Shown here one piece after another: positions 18,945 to 26,995 of a stretch of 64,000 nt of DNA; position 1 is the stretch's first letter, and each line of letters opens with the position of its first letter. The position numbers were made by a program, and so were the translations under genes. A model generated the notes under the pieces. That model did not search any database and was not told the origin of the DNA. It was given only the letters and a program-made list of their open reading frames with translations. Origin of the DNA: an uncultured Muribaculaceae bacterium (GTDB lineage Bacteria > Bacteroidota > Bacteroidia > Bacteroidales > Muribaculaceae); assembly GCA_947629175.1 (NCBI GenBank), contig CANRCT010000005.1, positions 34,676-98,675 on the forward strand, given 5' to 3'.

Positions 18945-21164
18945 TTATTCGGCTGCTGCCGGACGATCGGTCATCTTGAACACCAGCTCGCCGCCGCGGG
19001 TGATGTCGTCGTGAGTCAGTATGGGCGACGTATGCGGCTTGCCGTTGAGCGTGACGCTCTCCACGTAAAGATTCTCTTTGGAGAGGCCTTCGGCGCGGAT
19101 GGTGAACGTCTTGCCTCCGGCCAGATGGAGGGTGAATCCCGGCATCTGCGGCGCTCCGATCACGTATGTGGCGCTGACCGGATCGACGGGGTAGAAACCC
19201 ATGCAGGAGAACATATACCATGCCGACATCTGGCCGCAGTCGTCGTTGCCCGACAGTCCGTCGGGTTCGGGGCGGTATTGCGTGTCGACGATCTCGCGTA
19301 TCAGTTCCTGCGTGCGCCAGGGGCGTCCGGCCAGGGCATACAGATAGGTGACGTGGTGGGATGGCTCGTTGCCGTGGGCATACTGGCCGATGAGACCGGT
19401 GACGTCGGCCTGCGACGTGACGAGCTCGGTGGTGAACATCGAGTCGAGCTTGGCCAGGAACGCCTCGTTGCCTCCCATGAGGGATATGAGGCCCGGTACG
19501 TCGTGCTGCACGTGCCATGAGTATTGCCATGCGTTACCCTCCGTATAGTCGCCGCCCACGCTCTCGGAGTGGCCTACGGATGCCGGATCGAACGGCGTCC
19601 GCCAGGATCCGTCGGTGAGCCTCGGACGCATGAAGCCGGTCTCTTTGTCAAAGAGATTCTTGTAGTAGTCGGCCCTCTCGCGGAAGATCTTCTCGTCATC
19701 CTTGCGTCCGAGCAGCGAGGCCATGTCGGCGGCGGCATAGTCGTCGTAGGTGGTCTCAAGTGTCGACGATACTGATTCGGCGCGTGTGGAGTCGGTCGGG
19801 AAATAGCCGTAGCGCGTATAGAGCTCCCAGTCGCTCTTCTGCGGATGGCTGACGGTCTGGGTGCGTTTGATGGCCTCGAACGCGCGGTCGGCGTCAAAGC
19901 CCCTGAATCCCTTGCGGTAGGCCTCGGCTATGACGGGCACGCCGTGGTTGGCTACCATGGTGTAGGTCTCCTTGCCCCAGAGGCCCCATATCGGCAGGAA
20001 TCCCTGCGCCTCGGCCTGCTCTACGAGCGAGTTGACGAAGCCGTCCACTCGCTCCGGCACCATCAGCGTGTAGAACGGATGGGCGGCGCGGTAGGTGTCC
20101 CACAGCGAGAAAGTGGAGTAGAACTGGCCTCCGGTGGCTTTCACCACGGAGTCGGCGGCGTTGCGGTAGGATCCGTCGACGTCGGCGATCATGTTGGGCT
20201 GTATGAGCGAGTGGTAATAGGCGGTGTAGAAGTTGGTCTTCTCGGTGTCGGTGCCGTCCACGTCGATGCGGCCGAGATAATTGTTCCAGTCGGAGCGTGC
20301 CTTAGTGCGGACAGCCTCGAAATCCCATCCCGGCAGCTCTGCCTCCATATTGCGGCGTGCGCCGTCGACCGATGTGGTGGAGAGCGCCACTTTCATCTGG
20401 AGCTGTTCGCCGGGCTTCATGTCGAATCCGGCCACGATGCGCTGTCCGCGCTCTGTGGGAGCGGCTGCGGCAAGGGTAAGCGTGTCGGTGACGGGGCGGT
20501 CGAATTTCATCACGAAGAAGTAGTCCTGGCTGGCCCATACGGAATTGCGCACATGGCCGGTGAGCGTCACCGAATCCTCCCATTGCGTCGAGCATTCGCG
20601 CACATGGCTGTGGTATTGCGCGTCGCTCCATGCCGGCCCGTGCTGCAGGTCGATCAGCAGGGCGGAGGAGTCGGCTTTATTGTAGGTGTAACGGTGCAGC
20701 GCGGCATGCGGAGTGGCCGTAAGCTCGGCTTTGACGTCGGGGGCGGAAAGAGTGACTGCATAATATCCCGGCGATGCGCTTTCAGTGGATTTGTCGAATG
20801 CTGAGCGGTACTGATCCCACTCGCGCCGGCGTTCGCCGTTGGAGGGCATGACGAGTATGTCGCCCAGATCCATGCACCCTGTGCCGTTGAGATGAGTCTG
20901 GGAGAATCCCCATATGACGGAGTCGGAGTAGACGTATTCCGAACAGTAGCGCCAGCCTACAGCGCCTGTCACCGGACTGGTCTGTATCATACCGAAAGGA
21001 GTGGTGGCTCCCGGAAAGGTATGGCCATTGTCGGCGGCTCCAATGAATGTGTTGACATATGCCGCATAATCGGTGGTTGGTGCGGTCGTATCGTGACCCG
21101 CCGAGCAGGCTGCCGCGGCGGTGATGACGCCGGCTGCTGCGGCGACTGTCAGAAGTTTGTTCAT
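18945..21164 (-). CDS. GH92-family alpha-mannosidase lipoprotein
   Basis: A 739-residue exo-alpha-mannosidase of glycoside hydrolase family 92, a calcium-dependent inverting family that trims mannose from N-glycans. The start is set at 21164 (MNKLLTVAAAAGV) because this gives a lipoprotein signal ending AAACS; the longer frame upstream has no signal peptide and runs into intergenic DNA. Diagnostic segments are NTFIGAADNGHTFPGATTPFGM near the N-terminus, SLWDTYRAAHPFY in the middle, and GNDDCGQMSAWYMFSCMGFYPVDP near the C-terminus with the catalytic acidic region. It heads the fuc operon (42 bp before fucI), pairing mannose removal from host glycans with fucose use. Periplasmic or surface location cannot be separated. 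Confidence 0.93.
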   Translation of the reverse strand: MNKLLTVAAAAGVITAAAACSAGHDTTAPTTDYAAYVNTFIGAADNGHTFPGATTPFGMIQTSPVTGAVGWRYCSEYVYSDSVIWGFSQTHLNGTGCMDLGDILVMPSNGERRREWDQYRSAFDKSTESASPGYYAVTLSAPDVKAELTATPHAALHRYTYNKADSSALLIDLQHGPAWSDAQYHSHVRECSTQWEDSVTLTGHVRNSVWASQDYFFVMKFDRPVTDTLTLAAAAPTERGQRIVAGFDMKPGEQLQMKVALSTTSVDGARRNMEAELPGWDFEAVRTKARSDWNNYLGRIDVDGTDTEKTNFYTAYYHSLIQPNMIADVDGSYRNAADSVVKATGGQFYSTFSLWDTYRAAHPFYTLMVPERVDGFVNSLVEQAEAQGFLPIWGLWGKETYTMVANHGVPVIAEAYRKGFRGFDADRAFEAIKRTQTVSHPQKSDWELYTRYGYFPTDSTRAESVSSTLETTYDDYAAADMASLLGRKDDEKIFRERADYYKNLFDKETGFMRPRLTDGSWRTPFDPASVGHSESVGGDYTEGNAWQYSWHVQHDVPGLISLMGGNEAFLAKLDSMFTTELVTSQADVTGLIGQYAHGNEPSHHVTYLYALAGRPWRTQELIREIVDTQYRPEPDGLSGNDDCGQMSAWYMFSCMGFYPVDPVSATYVIGAPQMPGFTLHLAGGKTFTIRAEGLSKENLYVESVTLNGKPHTSPILTHDDITRGGELVFKMTDRPAAAE

Positions 21165-21583
21165 GACACTTTTATAAGGTAATTTTTTTCGTGGCCCTAA
21201 ATTACAAAAATTGCACCAATTACAAAAATAAAAAAATGTTGTCGGCCAGCAATGCCCGCGTGATCTCCGTGAGTCAGGGACTTGCCGTGGATTGTGCGAG
21301 GGAATGCGGGCGCCGTGGGCGATGCCTGCGCGAATGCTGCCGTAAGGCCGGCATGACAATTTTTAGCGGTTGATTAACCGGCTGGATGCAAAAAGATTAT
21401 AACCGGGGATGAATCGGTGGCAAAAAAATGACGGTCATTAATCGAACAAAAAAAAGTGAGGCTATGTTATAAAATCAAAACGCCGACGAAGCGGCTCCTT
21501 CCGGAGGGAAGATCACCGCTGCTGCGAAGGCTGCAACGAGATTATTCAATTACAATAAATGTTTCATTAAATTTACGAGAGAA
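21165..21583. other. Intergenic region between divergent GH92 and ompA genes
   Basis: 419 bp without a gene. It holds the promoter of the GH92-fuc operon (minus-strand TATTTTTG at 21223-21230, no clear -33) and a long leader for the ompA-like gene with a small hairpin near 21496-21510. No operator could be recognised. Confidence 0.5.
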
Positions 21584-22783
21584 ATGAAAAAGAATCTTCT
21601 TTTAGCGATTGTCGGCTGCGGCGGCTTGCTGCTTTCGGCAAACACAGCCAAGGCTCAGGAGGCCGTAGTGGTGGAAGAGTCTGTTGTGACAGAGGTGCCT
21701 GTAGAATGCAAGACCAACTACTCCACTTCGTGGAAGGACAACTGGTATATCCAGGCCGGCGCCGGCATGATGGTGCCCTATGTCGACCACTACAATGTGG
21801 CAGGTCACGCAAAACGTCACATCACGGCAATCTATAACGTAGGCGTAGGCCACTGGTTCAGCCCTTATCTGGGAGTGCGCGCCACAGGTTTCTTCGGAAA
21901 GCTCCACACTGACTGGGGTCACTACAACAAGGCCACGATGTTCAACGGCAACGTTGATCTCCAGTGGGATATGCTCAACTCCCTCTGCGGCCCGAAGGCC
22001 GACCGTGCTTTCAGCATCATTCCTTATGTAGGTCTGGGCGTGGCTTATACTCATGGATTCCGTGGCGATCTCGCCATGATACCCACCGACGGCGGTCGCA
22101 AACTGAAGACCAAAGAGGTGACTCTCCCCGTGGCAGCAGGCCTGCAGCTCCGTCTGCGTCTGTGCGACTATGTCGACTTCTTCGCTGAGGCACGCGCAAA
22201 CTTCTACGGCGACAACTTCGACAACGTATCGTCGGGCAAGCCTATCGAATCCACTCTGATGGTCTACGGCGGTCTGAGCTTCAATCTCGGCAAGCGCAAC
22301 TACAAGGCCTACAACCCCTGCGAATATGTCGACTACATCAATTCGCTCAACAATCAGGTCAACGATCTGCGCGGCGCTCTCGCCACTACTTCCGCAGCCC
22401 TCGCAGCAGCCGAGGCACAGCTTCCCTGCCCCGAAGTGCAGGCTCCCGCACCCGCAGCAGCTCCTCTGCTCGCTACTGTAAGATTCAAGATCAACTCGGC
22501 CGTGATCACTGACGAAGAAGCTGTCAACGTATACAACGTGGCACAGTGGATGAAGGCCAACCCCGAGGCTAAGGTTTACGTTCAGGGCTACGCCGACAAG
22601 GACACCGGCACAGCAGCCTACAACATGGAGCTCTCGCAGCGCCGCGGACAGTCGGTTGTCGACGCTCTCGTCAACCAGTACGGCATCGATCCGAGCCGCC
22701 TCACCATCCAAGCCAACGGCAGCGACGTACAGCCTTACGAGACCAACGACTGGAACCGTATCGTGATCTTCACTCAGCCGTAA
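21584..22783 (+). CDS. OmpA-family outer-membrane porin/peptidoglycan anchor
   Basis: A 399-residue OmpA/OprF-like protein. It has a signal peptide (residues 1-22, ending AKAQ), an eight-stranded beta-barrel region (about 35-245) with aromatic girdles, a coiled linker (NNQVNDLRGALATTSAALAAAEA), an Ala/Pro hinge, and a C-terminal OmpA domain (about 300-399). The OmpA domain carries the peptidoglycan-binding pattern with VYVQGYADKDTG and NMELSQRRGQSVVDAL, and links the outer membrane to the cell wall. It is a single gene with a long leader and its own terminator, typical of a highly expressed major outer-membrane protein. Confidence 0.93.
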   Translation: MKKNLLLAIVGCGGLLLSANTAKAQEAVVVEESVVTEVPVECKTNYSTSWKDNWYIQAGAGMMVPYVDHYNVAGHAKRHITAIYNVGVGHWFSPYLGVRATGFFGKLHTDWGHYNKATMFNGNVDLQWDMLNSLCGPKADRAFSIIPYVGLGVAYTHGFRGDLAMIPTDGGRKLKTKEVTLPVAAGLQLRLRLCDYVDFFAEARANFYGDNFDNVSSGKPIESTLMVYGGLSFNLGKRNYKAYNPCEYVDYINSLNNQVNDLRGALATTSAALAAAEAQLPCPEVQAPAPAAAPLLATVRFKINSAVITDEEAVNVYNVAQWMKANPEAKVYVQGYADKDTGTAAYNMELSQRRGQSVVDALVNQYGIDPSRLTIQANGSDVQPYETNDWNRIVIFTQP

Positions 22784-22857
22784 ACAGGGCTTGAGACAGG
22801 ATCATCCCCGAAAATATCCAGGGATACATTGACAAGGGTATATAACTGACCGCAATG

Positions 22858-22890
22858 AGCTCCCCGCGCCTCGCAAAGGCCCGGGGAGCT
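22858..22890 (+). terminator. Terminator of the ompA-like gene
   Basis: A 9-bp GC-rich stem (22858-22866 with 22882-22890) is followed by TTCGTCG, a weak T-run. It lies 75 bp after the stop codon. Confidence 0.7.
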
Positions 22891-22929
22891 TTCGTCGTCG
22901 GACGGCTGATGAATTTTGGGCGGCTGAAA

Positions 22930-22961
22930 TTTGGATGCTTGGAGCGAATTGATTAATTTTG
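22930..22961 (+). promoter_or_regulatory. Promoter of the phosphoglucomutase gene
   Basis: A -33 TTTG (22930-22933), a 20-bp spacer and a -7 TAATTTTG (22954-22961) match the Bacteroidetes consensus; the gene starts about 80 bp further on. Confidence 0.75.
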
Positions 22962-23042
22962 ACGTGTCGACCCTCCGCCGTCATGCTGAGGAGGGTGGCC
23001 GACGCATCATAATCAGCATTCTTACCAAAAAACTGAATACAT

Positions 23043-24794
23043 ATGGAAAATCCCGAACTGCTCAAGCAGGTTGAAGCCAAAGCTCAGGTATGGCTCGGCG
23101 AGGCTTACGACGAAGCCACGCGCAAGGAAGTGAAACGCATGCTCGAAGCCGACGACAAGACCGAACTGATCGATGCATTCTACCGCGATCTCGAATTCGG
23201 TACCGGCGGACTGCGAGGCATCATGGGAGCCGGCAGCAACCGCATGAACATCTACACCGTGGGCGCCGCTACCCAGGGCCTGGCCAACTATCTCAAGGAG
23301 AACTTCAAGGATCTCCCGGAAATCAAGGTTGCCGTAGGTCACGACGTGCGCAACAACTCGCGCCTCTTCGCCGAGATCGTGGCCGACATCTTCTCGGCCA
23401 ACGGCATCAAGGTGTATCTCTTCGACTCGTTCCGTCCCACGCCGGAGCTTTCGTTCGCCATCCGTCATCTCGGATGCCAGAGCGGCGTAAACATCACCGC
23501 CTCCCACAATCCCAAGGAATACAACGGCTACAAGGCCTACTGGGAGGACGGAGCGCAGATCATCGCTCCCCACGACGTCAACATCATCGACCACGTTGGT
23601 CGCATCAAGGGAGTGGAGAGCATCCGCTTCGAGGGCGACAAATCCAAGATCGAGATCATCGGCAAGGAGGTCGACGAGGCATATCTGACAGCCATCAAGG
23701 GCCTGCAGCTCAGCCCCGACGTAGTGAAGCGTCATCACGACATGAAGATCGTCTATACTCCGATACACGGCACAGGCGTATATCTTATCCCCGAATCGCT
23801 CAAGCGCTTCGGATTCACCGACATAATCCATGTCCCCGAGCAGGATGTGACCGACGGCAACTTCCCCACTGTGGTATCGCCCAACCCCGAAGTGCCCTCC
23901 GCCATGGCCATGGCTATCGCCAAAGCCAAGGAGGTAGGAGCCGATCTGGTGATGGCTTCCGATCCCGATGCCGATCGTGTGGGCGCTGTCATCCGCGACC
24001 ACAAGGGAGAGTACGTGCTTCTCAACGGCAACCAGATAGTCATGATACTTCTCAACTATATCATGACCCGCAACGCCGAGCTCGGCATGCTCAAGGGCGA
24101 CGAATACATCGTAAAGACCATCGTCACCACTGAGACCATCAAGTCGATAGCTGAGAAGAACAACATCAGGATGTATGACTGCTATACGGGCTTCAAATGG
24201 ATAGCAGCCGTGATCCGCGACAATGAGGGCGTGGCCCGCTATCTCGGAGGCGGCGAGGAGAGCTATGGATTCCTGGCCGAAGACTTCGTGCGCGACAAGG
24301 ATGCCGTTTCGGCCGTATCGCTCATGGCCGAGGCTGCCGCCTGGGCCAAGGAGAAGGGCATGAACTTCCTCCAGATGCTTCAGGATATCTACATGAAGTA
24401 TGGCTTCTCGCGCGAGGCCGGCATCTCGCTCGTGCGTCAGGGCAAGAAGGGCGCCGAGGAGATCCAGGAGATCATGAAGCAGTATCGTGTGAATCCTCCC
24501 AAGCAGATCGGCGGCAGCCCCGTGAGCGTGATCAAGGACTACGAGTCGCTCACCGAGACACATCCTCTCGACGGCACTTCGGTGAAGCTCGACATGCCCG
24601 TGACAAGCAACGTGCTCCAGTATTTCACCGAGGATCACACAAAGATCTCCGTACGTCCCTCGGGAACGGAGCCGAAGATCAAGTTCTATGTGGAAGTGCA
24701 CGGCACCATGGCGTCGCCCGACGAGTACGACAAGGCCATAGCCGCAGCCGACGCCAAGATCCAGCAGATCAAAGCCGATCTCGGCATCGACTGA
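23043..24794 (+). CDS. pgm: Phosphoglucomutase/phosphomannomutase family enzyme
   Basis: A 583-residue alpha-D-phosphohexomutase, interconverting glucose 1- and 6-phosphate, and possibly mannose phosphates, in the cytoplasm. All four domain signatures are present: the N-terminal GTGGLRGIMGAGSNRMN, the active-site phosphoserine loop NITASHNPKEYNGYK, the metal loop DPDADRVG (about residues 305-312), and the C-terminal phosphate-binding loop VRPSGTEPKIKFY. The length of about 580 matches the PGM2-like branch common in Bacteroidetes. It is monocistronic with its own promoter and terminator. Confidence 0.95.
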   Translation: MENPELLKQVEAKAQVWLGEAYDEATRKEVKRMLEADDKTELIDAFYRDLEFGTGGLRGIMGAGSNRMNIYTVGAATQGLANYLKENFKDLPEIKVAVGHDVRNNSRLFAEIVADIFSANGIKVYLFDSFRPTPELSFAIRHLGCQSGVNITASHNPKEYNGYKAYWEDGAQIIAPHDVNIIDHVGRIKGVESIRFEGDKSKIEIIGKEVDEAYLTAIKGLQLSPDVVKRHHDMKIVYTPIHGTGVYLIPESLKRFGFTDIIHVPEQDVTDGNFPTVVSPNPEVPSAMAMAIAKAKEVGADLVMASDPDADRVGAVIRDHKGEYVLLNGNQIVMILLNYIMTRNAELGMLKGDEYIVKTIVTTETIKSIAEKNNIRMYDCYTGFKWIAAVIRDNEGVARYLGGGEESYGFLAEDFVRDKDAVSAVSLMAEAAAWAKEKGMNFLQMLQDIYMKYGFSREAGISLVRQGKKGAEEIQEIMKQYRVNPPKQIGGSPVSVIKDYESLTETHPLDGTSVKLDMPVTSNVLQYFTEDHTKISVRPSGTEPKIKFYVEVHGTMASPDEYDKAIAAADAKIQQIKADLGID

Positions 24795-24818
24795 TCCCCC
24801 GTCTGAAAACATAATCCA

Positions 24819-24856
24819 AGCGACATCGCGCCCCGCGGCCCGGTGTCGCTTTTTTT
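24819..24856 (+). terminator. Terminator of pgm
   Basis: A 7-bp AGCGACA/TGTCGCT stem (24819-24825 with 24844-24850), extended inward by GC pairs, is followed by seven T. Confidence 0.8.
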
Positions 24857-24893
24857 GGTCGCACTAAAACAATGAAATATCAATTAATTGTCG

Positions 24894-24901
24894 TATCTTT
24901 G
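24894..24901 (+). promoter_or_regulatory. -7 box of the Panacea-toxin operon
   Basis: TATCTTTG (consensus TAnnTTTG) lies 30 bp upstream of the antitoxin start; no good -33 TTTG is seen at the standard distance. Confidence 0.55.
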
Positions 24902-24931
24902 CGAAGTGCCGTATAATGCACATGCAGTCAA

Positions 24932-25504
24932 ATGAAAACTCTTGAGCAAATTAAGAAAATAGAGTCGGTGGTATTGTATATACTCCGCAAATTTCCTGAT
25001 GGCGTAGACTACATCAAACTTTTCAAGATAATATATTTCGCCCAGAAGGAATATCTGGTGAACTATGGCAAGGTTCTGTGCCCGGATACTTTCAAGGCAC
25101 GTGTCTACGGCCCTGTGCCGGCCTTGTCCGACAAAGTCATAAAACTTGTTGAATTAGACGAAGAAGAGATCAGCTCATATCCTGATTTGAGAAATTTCTG
25201 CAATTCCATCCGCATACAGGATCAGAAGGTTTTTGCTCTCGCTGAGCCCGACATGGATTATCTGTCGCGTAAGGAATGCGAATATCTCGACAAATGGTAT
25301 GATTATTGTAAGGACAAGCATTCGATGAAAACGCTTTCGCCCGAGTCGCACGACGAGGCCTATCTCAGGGCCTACGAAAGATATAAGGATGATCCGCAGT
25401 TGGGCACGCTCACCAACATAGAGATAGCACGCGCCGGAGGGGCTACACCAAAGATGGTGGCCTATATCCGCGAGAAAGAATTGTTGGCTACTGAACTCTC
25501 GTGA
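24932..25504 (+). CDS. Panacea-domain (DUF4065/SocA-like) putative antitoxin
   Basis: A 190-residue cytoplasmic protein. The region about residues 15-130 matches the Panacea/DUF4065 pattern: a helix with YILRKFPDGVDYIKLFKIIYFAQ, followed by an ARVYGPVPALSDKV segment where the family has its conserved GPV/P block. Panacea proteins neutralise many unrelated toxins by direct binding (PanA of PanAT pairs). The stop overlaps the next gene's ATG by one base (TGATG), so the two are cotranslated. The C-terminal 60 residues are extra to the core and may bind the toxin or DNA. Base use is more AT-rich than the flanking pgm gene, consistent with an accessory origin. Confidence 0.72.
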   Translation: MKTLEQIKKIESVVLYILRKFPDGVDYIKLFKIIYFAQKEYLVNYGKVLCPDTFKARVYGPVPALSDKVIKLVELDEEEISSYPDLRNFCNSIRIQDQKVFALAEPDMDYLSRKECEYLDKWYDYCKDKHSMKTLSPESHDEAYLRAYERYKDDPQLGTLTNIEIARAGGATPKMVAYIREKELLATELS

Positions 25505-26001
25505 TGGATACCCGGGAGTCTGTGCTGGCCCGTCTCCGCGAAAAACTGAGACAAGAGTCGCTCGTAAAGGGCATAGAGGATCTTCAGGTGGGCGATATCG
25601 TCTATTACGACATGGATCGTGACGATGGTATCGTGCCTGAGACGGGGTATGACTCAAGGCTTAAATATGTGATAGTTGCAGGAGCAAAATCCAACTCAAA
25701 AGAGGTTTGCGCGGTATTGATCAACACGGATAATGATTTCTCTTCTGCCCCTGACTGGCTCGCCGAGCAATATCTTGTCAGGCAGACCGATTATCCGGAG
25801 ATTCTTGACCATGACAGCTGGATCGACTGCACTGATCCCAAAGAACTCCTCGTGTCAAAAATCAAGGCTAAGGGAGCCGAGAAGAAAGGCAGACTCAATC
25901 CGCGCGATCTTTCCAATGTCATGCGGCATCTTAAGGAAAATGACTTCATAGATGCTCGTACCCGCAGGATATATAGGATAGACAAATATTCTGTCGAATA
26001 G
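25504..26001 (+). CDS. Putative toxin partner of the Panacea protein, MazF/PemK-like fold suspected
   Basis: A 165-residue protein starting at the ATG that overlaps the antitoxin stop; the GTG three bases earlier is less likely. Residues about 28-65 (VGDIVYYDMD, then LKYVIVAGAK) resemble the opening strands of MazF/PemK-type SH3-like barrels, where a GDI-V segment is followed by a K/R-V-VV strand. The segment HDSWIDCTDPKELLVSKI and the closing helix (NPRDLSNVMRHLKEND) also fit the later half of that fold. No catalytic residue can be assigned with certainty. The call rests on the operon with a Panacea gene; a non-toxic DNA- or RNA-binding partner is the alternative. Confidence 0.5.
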   Translation: MDTRESVLARLREKLRQESLVKGIEDLQVGDIVYYDMDRDDGIVPETGYDSRLKYVIVAGAKSNSKEVCAVLINTDNDFSSAPDWLAEQYLVRQTDYPEILDHDSWIDCTDPKELLVSKIKAKGAEKKGRLNPRDLSNVMRHLKENDFIDARTRRIYRIDKYSVE

Positions 26002-26084
26002 ATCGTTGTTTATCAATATTTATCCGAGGGAGGTAACCGGCAATAATTCGACGATTTACGTTGTGGATTACCAGCGAATTGCAG

Positions 26085-26155
26085 GGATGCACCATGGTGC
26101 ATCCGCTGATTTGATGGCCTAAAAATCGTGTTTTCGGATGCACCGGGGTGCATCC
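26085..26155. repeat. Pair of REP-like palindromes in head-to-head layout (BIME-like)
   Basis: Palindrome 1 (26085-26104) is a perfect 20-bp dyad, GGATGCACCATGGTGCATCC. Palindrome 2 (26136-26155) has the same 9-bp arms around GG. The flanking bases (AGGG...CCG on the left, CGG...CCCT on the right) make the two units inverted copies of each other, 31 bp apart. They sit between the toxin stop and the converging gpmA stop and may also act as a bidirectional terminator. Confidence 0.85.
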
Positions 26156-26211
26156 CTACTCTCTTATAGTGGCAATATGCGCTGCATAGTGGGCTGTCGC
26201 CGGCAGGCGGG

Positions 26212-26898
26212 TCAGAGGTAGGCGGCGGTCTGGACAGCGAGGCGGTCGTCGGTGGTCAGCACCCAGGGTTTTCCTGTGGGGATCTCCAGCGAGGTGACTT
26301 CGGAGGCGGTCATGTGGAGCAGCAGCATGGCGAGGCCGCGCAGCGAGTTGCCGTGGGCGGCGATCAGCACGCAGTCGACGTCGTGGAGCCGCGGCACGAT
26401 GTTTTCTTCCCAGCATGAGCGCACGCGCGCTATGGTGTCGCGCAGCGATTCGGTCAGGGGCAGCTCGTCGTCGGTCAGGGCGGCGTAGCGCGGATCGTGA
26501 CCCGGGAAGCGCGGATCGTCGGGTGTCAGCAGCGGGGGCTGCTCGTCGAAGCTGCGGCGCCAGAGATGCACCTGCTCGGCGCCATATTTCTCCGCTGTGG
26601 CGCTCTTGTCGAGTCCCTGAAGGGCTCCGTAGAAGCGCTCGTTGAGGTGCCAGTCTTTCATTACCGGCACCCAGTCGAGTTCCATTTCGGCGGCAGCGAT
26701 CTGAAGCGTGTGGATAGCCCGGCGCAGCACTGACGTGAACATATATCGCGGCTGCAGGCCGGCGCGCAGCATGGCCTGTCCGGCCTGCCGGGCTTCCTCG
26801 CGCCCTGCGTCGGTCAGGTCAACGTCGGTCCATCCCGTGAACCGGTTCTCGAGATTCCACTGGCTCTGGCCGTGGCGAAGCAATATTATCTGTTTCAT
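26212..26898 (-). CDS. gpmA: 2,3-bisphosphoglycerate-dependent phosphoglycerate mutase
   Basis: A 228-residue glycolytic enzyme interconverting 3- and 2-phosphoglycerate. The start is placed at 26898 (MKQIILLRHGQSQWN), where the family begins; the longer frame to 26946 only reads through a hairpin. The phosphohistidine motif LLRHGQSQWN, ENRFTGWTDVDLTD, the LNERFYGALQGLDK block and the second histidine AAHGNSLRGLA are all intact. The length is slightly below E. coli GpmA (250) but normal for the dPGM family in Bacteroidetes. It lies 97 bp after the giant exported-protein gene, with a hairpin leader. Confidence 0.94.
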   Translation of the reverse strand: MKQIILLRHGQSQWNLENRFTGWTDVDLTDAGREEARQAGQAMLRAGLQPRYMFTSVLRRAIHTLQIAAAEMELDWVPVMKDWHLNERFYGALQGLDKSATAEKYGAEQVHLWRRSFDEQPPLLTPDDPRFPGHDPRYAALTDDELPLTESLRDTIARVRSCWEENIVPRLHDVDCVLIAAHGNSLRGLAMLLLHMTASEVTSLEIPTGKPWVLTTDDRLAVQTAAYL

Positions 26899-26902
26899 GA
26901 CG

Positions 26903-26946
26903 ATGAAGGTGGCGGTTTCTATATATGTAGAAAACACCACCTTCAT
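26903..26946 (-). promoter_or_regulatory. Long hairpin in the gpmA leader
   Basis: The arms ATGAAGGTGG (26903-26912) and CCACCTTCAT (26937-26946) are perfectly paired, and the inner GTTTCTA/TAGAAAAC extends the stem with one bulge. It begins 4 bp upstream of the gpmA ATG, so folding would cover the ribosome landing site. Confidence 0.65.
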
Positions 26947-26976
26947 GCGGTTTGTTTTGTAGCCTCGGCGTTTAGA

Positions 26977-26989
26977 GCGCCTGAGGCGC
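26977..26989 (-). terminator. Small GC hairpin after the giant exported-protein gene
   Basis: GCGCC-TGA-GGCGC lies 6 bp past the stop on the minus strand; there is no T-run, so it is a weak terminator or 3'-end hairpin at best. Confidence 0.4.
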
Positions 26990-26995
26990 CGACGG

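Noticed and set aside
21165..21359. N-terminal extension of the GH92 protein to 21359
   Set aside because: The extension is Cys/Arg/Pro-rich and lacks a signal peptide; starting at 21164 gives a clean lipoprotein signal.
23022..24812. 596-residue minus-strand open frame opposite pgm
   Set aside because: It mirrors the pgm gene almost end to end, has no recognisable domain and is rich in His/Val/Leu in the way antisense frames of GC-rich genes are; pgm has all four family motifs.
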